Part shown: piece after piece, positions 59,049 through 64,000 of the stretch | Layout: the number at the start of each line of letters is the position of its first letter | How positions within the stretch are numbered: the first letter of the stretch is position 1 | Assembly (NCBI RefSeq): GCF_000720725.1 | Contig: NZ_JOCQ01000004.1 | Coordinates: 109,472 to 173,471 of the forward strand | Source of the DNA: Streptomyces rimosus subsp. rimosus | GTDB lineage: Bacteria; Actinomycetota; Actinomycetes; Streptomycetales; Streptomycetaceae | Reading direction: 5' to 3' | DNA: 64,000 bases | The notes under the pieces: model-generated | What the model was told of the DNA's origin: nothing | Database searches by the model: none | What the model saw: the letters and a program-made list of their open reading frames with translations, nothing else | Position numbers and translations under genes: made by a program

Positions 59049-59783
59049 CTACCGGCTGGTGGCGCCGTCCCTGATCAGCTCGTCGGCCGGGTCGTTGACC
59101 GGCTGCGGGGTGCCGGTGAGGTCCATGACGAACAGCGGGAGGTGCAGTGCGTCGGCGCGGGCACGGGCGTCGCGGGAGTACCCCGCCAGGGAGAAGCAGA
59201 CCGCGATGGCCGAATCGTTGAGACCGTTGAGCCACAGGCACTCGATCTCCCGCAGCTTGGTCGCCCGGGTCGTCGGGTCGACCTGGGCCACCACCCCGGT
59301 GCCGCGCAGGTCCACCCCGGACGCGCTGCGCTCCTGCGCCGCCGCGATGTCGGTGAAGCCGAGCCACTTCAGGTACTGGGCGGCGGCGGTGACACAGTCG
59401 CGGGCCGTACGGATGGTGACCGGGCGGAACGCGGGCCGCAGCACCGGCGGCGGGCCGGGCGGTTCGGGTACGGCCGTAAGAGAACTGCCGGGTGCGGGCG
59501 CGTTCGGCGGGGGCGGGTTCGGTACGGGGACCACGGGCACGCGGACCACCGTGCCGCACACACAGCCCGACTCCGGCGCCGGCCACTCGTCCAGCCGCCC
59601 GCAGGTGTCACAGCGCACCTCCACCCAGGAGCTCTGCCACGTACGGTGCACGATCTCCACCGGCACGCCGCCACGCAGCACCGGCAAGGTCAGCGGCGCC
59701 CCGCAGGCACACGGGAACGTGGGCGGGGTGAACGCGTTCTCACGGCGGCACGTCGGGCAGCGCACCGGGACGCTGTCGGCCAT
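59049..59783 (-). CDS. Double zinc-ribbon protein with Mrr-like nuclease fold
   Basis: 244 aa. Two four-Cys ribbons (CPTC ... CAC at 9-27, CDTC ... CVC at about 58-76), a Pro-rich linker, then residues about 125-235 resembling the Mrr_cat endonuclease fold: YLKWLGFTDIAAAQERSASG, VDLRGTGVVAQVDPTTRATK. In active Mrr nucleases this motif is D-x(n)-QxK; here the Lys place is Asp (AQVD), so activity is doubtful. Could be a binder of modified or foreign DNA. Confidence 0.75.
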   Translation of the reverse strand: MADSVPVRCPTCRRENAFTPPTFPCACGAPLTLPVLRGGVPVEIVHRTWQSSWVEVRCDTCGRLDEWPAPESGCVCGTVVRVPVVPVPNPPPPNAPAPGSSLTAVPEPPGPPPVLRPAFRPVTIRTARDCVTAAAQYLKWLGFTDIAAAQERSASGVDLRGTGVVAQVDPTTRATKLREIECLWLNGLNDSAIAVCFSLAGYSRDARARADALHLPLFVMDLTGTPQPVNDPADELIRDGATSR

Positions 59784-59977
59784 GGTCGGCTCCTGGCAAG
59801 TAGGTCGGCAGACAGGTTCCGCTGCCGTCCATGGTCCCCCAAGCGGGCGTTGGGGGGAGGCTCACGGTGGGAGGCCGACCTTACCGCAGACATATGCGCA
59901 CGGGCCCTGTTTTCCCCGATCGTGACGGACGCTCCGGGCAGGGAACAAGCCCTGGCATCGCCCGGAAGACGCGACTG

Positions 59978-61285
59978 TCAGTTATGCCGACCCTTCCTCC
60001 CGGCCTCGGAGGTGAGAAAGGCGGACCCGGAAGTGGCACTGAGGGTGAAGGTGCCGACCGCTTTGCAGTCAGCGTTGGCAGCGGTGGCTTCCCAAGCCAC
60101 ATCCACCGTCGCTCCCGGTTCGGCGGCCAGGCCCAGGGGCACGGATGGCAGATCGGCGGCCTCGTGGGGGCGGAGGTCGCACGGGGTGAAGACGATGCGG
60201 ACCTTGTCGGCGGCTGTGCCGGCCTGCCAACCGCATCGTGCGGCCCCGAAGTGTTCGGTACGGAAAGGCGCGCCGTCGAGGCCGGAACAGTCCACCGCGC
60301 CACGCCGGTCCGCCTCCCGTCGGCCCGGCATCGCGAGGGAATCCGGGAGGTCCGGTTCGTCCTTGTCGAGGAGATCGAAGAGCCTTTTGTTCAGATGACG
60401 GGCGGAGATGCCGCTGATCGCGAGAGTCACCTGTACCAGGGTGAAGTTGCGGTCACCGGGATTCACCACTCGTAGGTCGAGCATCGCGGGCTTGTATCGG
60501 GCGAATCGCCAGACCCCGCGGGCCAGCAGTACCGCCCGGGCCTGTTCGAGGAACCCGTCCAGCTCTCGCGTGTGCTGTTTGTCCGTCCGGTGATCCGATC
60601 CCGGCCGCCTCTTCGCCCAGGCGTCCAGTCTCGTTGCCCGTTCTCTGCCGGCCCATGTATCCACGACCGTCTGGAAGTCGGGACAGGCTTCGATGGTGGT
60701 CCGGCGCGGTTCGACGGTGAGGTCGAGCCGCGCGGTCCGCGCAAGCAGCCGTCGCTGGAGCATGCCCATCTCATCGACGTCGGCCGCCTCTGTCTGGCCT
60801 GGGCGCCGTATGAGAACGGTTCCGGGTTTGTAGCGCTGCAGGTCCTTGCGCACGAGGTGGATGCTGTGGCCGGGGCGGGGCGGCTCGACGATGATCACGA
60901 GCACGTCGGTGTCATCGACCCGGACGTATTCAGGGGTCCACGTGATCTCACTGCCAACGTATGGCCGGACCTGGCTGACGAGCCGTTCGGGGTCGACCGG
61001 CGCGACGCCCTTGAGTTCCTCCGGGCTGGCTCCGATCACCAAGTAGGCAAGCCCTTGCGCCCACTTCTTCGCTACTTCCGGGTCACGGTTGGCGAAGCCC
61101 AGGAGTTGTTTGGCGACATGCTGGATATGCGCTGTAGTGGTCAGATCGAGAGTGCTTTTCCACTCGATCCACCGTGTCTCGTCGCAGTCACCGGCGCTGC
61201 GGACAGCCTCAACCAGTCGCCTGAGTTCACTGGGACAGCGGAACGGCTCGGTCGCATCGATCGGGAACGGCACGGCTCCGGACAC
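59978..61285 (-). CDS. AlbA_2/Schlafen-type DNA-binding domain protein
   Basis: About 435 aa from GTG 61285; start uncertain because the frame is open to 61501 without a ribosome site. The N-terminal part fits the AlbA_2 (Schlafen-like) fold: TRWIEWKSTLDLTTTAHIQH, LLGFANRD, LAYLVIGASPEELKGV, and RPGHSIHLVRKDLQRYKPGT. The rest (about 190-435) has a helical region and a beta-rich C-terminus. Codon use is less G+C-biased than in neighbours, suggesting acquisition. Such proteins occur as regulators and in phage-defence loci; role unknown. Confidence 0.75.
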   Translation of the reverse strand: MSGAVPFPIDATEPFRCPSELRRLVEAVRSAGDCDETRWIEWKSTLDLTTTAHIQHVAKQLLGFANRDPEVAKKWAQGLAYLVIGASPEELKGVAPVDPERLVSQVRPYVGSEITWTPEYVRVDDTDVLVIIVEPPRPGHSIHLVRKDLQRYKPGTVLIRRPGQTEAADVDEMGMLQRRLLARTARLDLTVEPRRTTIEACPDFQTVVDTWAGRERATRLDAWAKRRPGSDHRTDKQHTRELDGFLEQARAVLLARGVWRFARYKPAMLDLRVVNPGDRNFTLVQVTLAISGISARHLNKRLFDLLDKDEPDLPDSLAMPGRREADRRGAVDCSGLDGAPFRTEHFGAARCGWQAGTAADKVRIVFTPCDLRPHEAADLPSVPLGLAAEPGATVDVAWEATAANADCKAVGTFTLSATSGSAFLTSEAGRKGRHN

Positions 61286-61462
61286 TACTGTCGCGCCGCG
61301 TGATGTGCTCCGCGTTTCCCGGGATGCGCCTCTGATGAGCGCATGCACCGCGATCACGGCTTCTCGGACCGGTACCGGGGAGTTGCCGCCCGGCGGCACG
61401 GGAGTTGGGCGCGACAGGACAATCGCACCGCCGGGCGGGGTTCGGGGGGCGGGGGAGAGATG

Positions 61463-61503
61463 CCGTGCCGGCCGGCCACCCCTCAGCGGACCGGCCGGCA
61501 CGG
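61463..61503 (-). terminator. Terminator downstream of catalase
   Basis: 13-bp stem ccgtgccggccgg (61463-61475) / ccggccggcacgg (61491-61503), 15-nt loop, located about 50 bp after the catalase stop on the - strand. Confidence 0.75.
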
Positions 61504-61552
61504 GCGCGCGAGGTGCCGGACCTCCCGTCGGGCCCTCGCGCTGACCGGGGGC

Positions 61553-63022
61553 TCAGTCCTCGCGCAGCTCGTGGACCCTGGCCTCGACGCGCTTGCCGTA
61601 CTCCGGGTCGGCCGCGTGGAAGTGGGCGAGGTTCTTCTCGACCACGTCGTCCCGCGAGACCTGCGCCAGGCCGCCGGCGATGTTCGCCACCAGGCGGTTC
61701 TTCTCGTCCTCGGACATCAGCCGGTACAGCTCGCCGGCCTGGAAGAAGTCGTCGTCCTTGGTGTGCGCCGGGGCCGCGTGGGTGCCGGTGTGGCCGGTGA
61801 GCGCGAACGGCGCGGCCAGCGGCTGGTCCGACTGCACCGGGCCGCCGTAGGAGTTGGGCTCGTAGTTCTTGGCGTGCCGGTCGTACGCGTTGGCCGCCAT
61901 CAGGCCGTCCCGCCCGTAGTTGTCCGCCACGGTCGCCTTCGGCGCGTTGACCGGCAGCTGGGTGTGGTTGACGCCCAGGCGGTAGCGGTGCGCGTCGGCG
62001 TAGGCGAACAGCCGGCCCTGGAGCATCTTGTCCGGGGACGGGCCGATGCCGGGCACGAAGTTGTTCGGCGAGAACGCGGCCTGCTCGACCTCGGCGAAGA
62101 CGTTGTCGGGGTTGCGGTCCAGGACCATCCGGCCGACGCGCCGGAGCGGGTAGTCGGCGTGCGGCCACACCTTGGTCAGGTCGAACGGGTTGAAGCGGTA
62201 GTCCGCCGCCTCGGCCGCGGGCATGATCTGCACGTACAGCGTCCAGGACGGGTGCACACCGCGTTCGATGGACTGCAGCAGGTCCGTCTGGTGGCTGTTG
62301 GGGTCCTTGCCCGCCAGCTCGGCCGCCTGGTCGCTGCTCAGGCAGCGGATGCCCTGGTTGGTCTTGAAGTGGTACTTGACGAAGAAGCCCTCGCCGTCGG
62401 CGTTCGTCCACTGGTACGTGTGCGAGCCGTAGCCGTTCATGTGCCGGTACGACGCCGGGATGCCGCGGTCGCCCATCAGCCAGGTGACCTGGTGGGTGGC
62501 CTCGGGGGAGTGGGCCCAGAAGTCCCAGACGTTGTCCGGCTCCTGCTTGCCGGTGAACGGGTCGCGCTTCTGCGAGTGGATGAAGTCCGGGAACTTCAGC
62601 GGGTCCTTGATGAAGAAGACCGGGGTGTTGTTGCCGACGAGGTCGTAATTGCCCTCCTCGGTGTAGAACTTGACCGCGAAGCCGCGCGGGTCCCGGGCGG
62701 CGTCCGGGCCGCCGAGGCTGTCGGCGACGGTCGAGAAGCGGATGAACAGGTCGGTGCGCCGGCCGACCGCGCCCAGGAAGTCCGCGCGGGTGAAGGCGGT
62801 GACGTCGTCGGTCACCTCGAAGTACCCGTACGCGCCCGACCCGCGGGCGTGCACCACCCGCTCCGGGATGCGCTCGCGGTTGAAGCGGGCCAGCTTCTCC
62901 AGGAGGTGCTGGTCCTGGAGGAGCAGCGGGCCACCGACGCCGGCGGTGGCGGAGTTCTGGTTGTCGGCGATCGGGGCGCCGGCTTCCGTGGTGAGACGGC
63001 GCGTCGTCGTGGGCTTCGGCAT
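61553..63022 (-). CDS. Monofunctional heme catalase
   Basis: 489 aa from ATG 63022. Clade 1/3 catalase: RERIPERVVHARGSGAYGYF (distal His58), DLVGNNTPVFF (Asn131), RFSTVADSLGG, and the heme-ligand region GRLFAYADAHRYRLGVNH (R-x-F-x-Y). Breaks down H2O2. In Streptomyces glyoxylate/hydroxypyruvate gene groups a catalase often lies beside glxR/gcl/hyi, matching the downstream context. A dyad at 63095-63115 may bind a CatR/Fur-like repressor. Confidence 0.95.
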   Translation of the reverse strand: MPKPTTTRRLTTEAGAPIADNQNSATAGVGGPLLLQDQHLLEKLARFNRERIPERVVHARGSGAYGYFEVTDDVTAFTRADFLGAVGRRTDLFIRFSTVADSLGGPDAARDPRGFAVKFYTEEGNYDLVGNNTPVFFIKDPLKFPDFIHSQKRDPFTGKQEPDNVWDFWAHSPEATHQVTWLMGDRGIPASYRHMNGYGSHTYQWTNADGEGFFVKYHFKTNQGIRCLSSDQAAELAGKDPNSHQTDLLQSIERGVHPSWTLYVQIMPAAEAADYRFNPFDLTKVWPHADYPLRRVGRMVLDRNPDNVFAEVEQAAFSPNNFVPGIGPSPDKMLQGRLFAYADAHRYRLGVNHTQLPVNAPKATVADNYGRDGLMAANAYDRHAKNYEPNSYGGPVQSDQPLAAPFALTGHTGTHAAPAHTKDDDFFQAGELYRLMSEDEKNRLVANIAGGLAQVSRDDVVEKNLAHFHAADPEYGKRVEARVHELRED

Positions 63023-63094
63023 GGTGACCTTCCGTACGAGAGCGCGGAAGTCGGCTTCCGCATGTTGGAGCGTATGGAGCACCCCCACCCTCGT

Positions 63095-63115
63095 CAACAC
63101 TTTGTTGAAAAGTTG
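63095..63115 (-). promoter_or_regulatory. Imperfect dyad upstream of catalase, candidate CatR/Fur-family operator
   Basis: caacactttgttgaaaagtt plus g: CAAC...GTTG ends with AAAG/CTTT inside, unusually A+T-rich for this region and 73 bp upstream of the catalase ATG. The peroxide sensor CatR, usual partner of Streptomyces catalases, is not encoded next to it. Confidence 0.5.
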
Positions 63116-63235
63116 CGGGGCGGTGCTGAGGAGCGGCATTCGGCCCGCTCGGAGGGTGTTCCCGGCGGCGGCGCCTGGGCGCGACAGGACAGGTGTCGGC
63201 GCCGCCGCCGGGAAGTCTTCGGGAGGCTCGGATTG

Positions 63236-63733
63236 CTACGCCTCGGGTGGGATGCGCGTGGTGGCCAGCAGCAGGACCGGCCGCGCGGTGGTCACGGCTT
63301 CCTTGCGGGCCCAGACGGCCGCCGAGCGCAGGGCATCGGGGTCGTCCACCCGGTGTGCCGAGCAGCCGTACATCCGCATCAGCTCCAGCGCCTGCTCACC
63401 GTCCCGGCCGCCGGGTCCGATCGCGGCCAGTACGAACGGCACCTCGTGCCGCACCGCGTTCGTCAACGGGCCGACGGTATACGGGAGTTCGTCGACGCGG
63501 ATGAGTGCGGCGACCGCGGTGTCCCGGTGGCCCAGGGCGTCCAGCGCCATCCGTACCCCGACCGTGACCGGTACCTGGCGGCCGGGTGGACCGTCTCGGC
63601 CGCACACCACGTAGCGGTGTGCGTGGTGCCGCGACGACCGGTGCGGGGTGCGGCAGAGCCGGTGGAGTCCGGCGTCGGTGACGATGCGCGCGTCCGCGCC
63701 GACGGCTTCGTCGATGATCTGGCAGGCCGTCAA
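63236..63733 (-). CDS. Degenerate ThDP-enzyme domain protein
   Basis: 165 aa from TTG 63733 overlapping the glxR stop (ttga). Looks like the C-terminal pyrophosphate domain of ThDP enzymes (ARIVTDAGLHRLCR, VPVTVGVRMALDALG, YGCSAHRVDDPDALRSA, RPVLLLATTRIPPE), but the cofactor motif GDG...NN is absent (ALIRVDELPY instead). It probably does not bind ThDP. Glyoxylate carboligase is a ThDP enzyme of this pathway, so the gene may derive from it or from a pseudoenzyme subunit. Confidence 0.6.
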   Translation of the reverse strand: MTACQIIDEAVGADARIVTDAGLHRLCRTPHRSSRHHAHRYVVCGRDGPPGRQVPVTVGVRMALDALGHRDTAVAALIRVDELPYTVGPLTNAVRHEVPFVLAAIGPGGRDGEQALELMRMYGCSAHRVDDPDALRSAAVWARKEAVTTARPVLLLATTRIPPEA

Positions 63734-64000
63734 GCGGTGGTGTGGCCGGAGAGGCGTTCGACGCCGCGCAGGAGGGCGGAGTGGTCGAGGCCGCCGTCGC
63801 CCTGGGCGCGCAGGGCGGCGACCAGGGAGGCGGTCTGGAAGTTGGTCTTCTTGCGGGTCAGGACGGTGGAGCCGGCCAGTCCGCCGTTCAGCACGTCCAG
63901 GGCGGCGCCGAGGTCGACGCCGGACTTCTCCAGGAAGACGACGGCTTCGGCGCAGGCCTGGAGGTTGACCGCGACGATGAGCTGGTTGGCGGCCTTGACC
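63730..64000 (-). CDS. glxR: Tartronate-semialdehyde reductase (GlxR-like), C-terminal part, with internal deletion
   Basis: Partial at the window edge; about 90 codons visible. VKAANQLIVAVNLQACAEAV contains the catalytic Lys region of beta-hydroxyacid dehydrogenases, and the end GDGGLDHSALLRGVERLSG is typical of GlxR. Between TRKKTNF and SLVAALRAQGDG the family usually has about 40 more residues (a F-x-PGF ... HHKDMGIVTDAA ... LP stretch); here they are missing in frame. The product should lack part of the substrate-binding C-terminal domain, so activity is doubtful. Confidence 0.8.
   Translation of the reverse strand, partial: VKAANQLIVAVNLQACAEAVVFLEKSGVDLGAALDVLNGGLAGSTVLTRKKTNFQTASLVAALRAQGDGGLDHSALLRGVERLSGHTTA

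Noticed and set aside
1..64000. CRISPR arrays and tRNA/rRNA genes
   Set aside because: No regularly spaced repeats and no cloverleaf-like or rRNA-like sequence were noticed, including at the attachment site. A covariance search was not possible.

Overview
The window is a piece of a Streptomyces (or close relative) chromosome carrying the right-hand part of an integrated temperate phage. Bases 1 to about 22,210 are prophage: short genes packed head to tail, mostly on the + strand, with ATGA/GTGA overlaps, somewhat lower G+C than the rest, phage functions throughout, and a large serine integrase at the edge. From about 22,210 to the end the DNA is very high G+C host chromosome with typical Streptomyces families (DUF2637, PucR, HxlR, RsbW-like ATPase, FhuF-type reductase, MgtA/MgtC).

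Prophage layout. 2-9,796: replication, nucleotide and recombination block: family A DNA polymerase (cut by the window edge), B12-dependent ribonucleotide reductase, RecA-like ATPase, PD-(D/E)XK nuclease, WhiB-like regulator, HNH nuclease, Cas4/RecB-like Fe-S nuclease and a RuvC-like resolvase, with small unknown proteins between. 9,907-11,850: seven small unknown proteins. 11,870-13,392: lysis pair (modular amidase endolysin and a membrane protein, probable holin). 13,468-14,574: a C5-cytosine methyltransferase broken by a 51-bp insertion carrying an in-frame stop. 14,695-15,270: secreted LysM/Rpf-like transglycosylase. 15,424-19,648: small Cys-rich and HNH proteins, then a tight set of nucleotidyltransferase-like, HAD-like and tRNA-guanine-transglycosylase/DpdA-like proteins that may form a nucleic-acid modification or repair module. 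19,694-22,146 on the - strand: serine integrase followed by two small membrane proteins, each preceded by an intrinsic terminator and the same 25-nt leader.

The attachment site lies between the integrase start (22,146) and a headless C-terminal fragment of a pyruvate dehydrogenase (PoxB-type, thiamine-diphosphate) gene at 22,207-22,812. The phage therefore appears to integrate inside poxB and split it. The other junction is outside the window.

Host part. 22,964-28,573: RsbW-like ATPase, DUF2637 membrane protein, siderophore ferric reductase with an iron box, GntR regulator, methyltransferase, TPR protein. 28,961-37,669: purine catabolism locus (PucR regulator; three-subunit xanthine dehydrogenase; NCS2 permease; XdhC maturation factor). 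37,490-40,707: MFS exporter with divergent HxlR regulator, and a membrane-anchored endonuclease/exonuclease/phosphatase protein. 40,708-44,916: Mg2+ import (MgtA, MgtC) behind a roughly 600-nt leader with a candidate leader peptide. 44,948-52,533: acetyltransferase, LysR, tautomerase, PRC-barrel, LuxR-type regulator and two translationally coupled acyl-CoA synthetases. 52,595-58,976: MmcQ/YjbR protein, CopD-like protein, acetyltransferase, secreted PI-PLC-type phospholipase with ricin-type domain, ABC exporter. 59,049-61,285: Mrr-like zinc-ribbon protein and AlbA_2/Schlafen-type protein. 61,553-64,000: catalase, a degenerate ThDP-enzyme domain protein and the 3' end of a tartronate-semialdehyde reductase with an internal deletion, a glyoxylate-metabolism neighbourhood.

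All function calls come from reading motifs and gene order; no database search was run.
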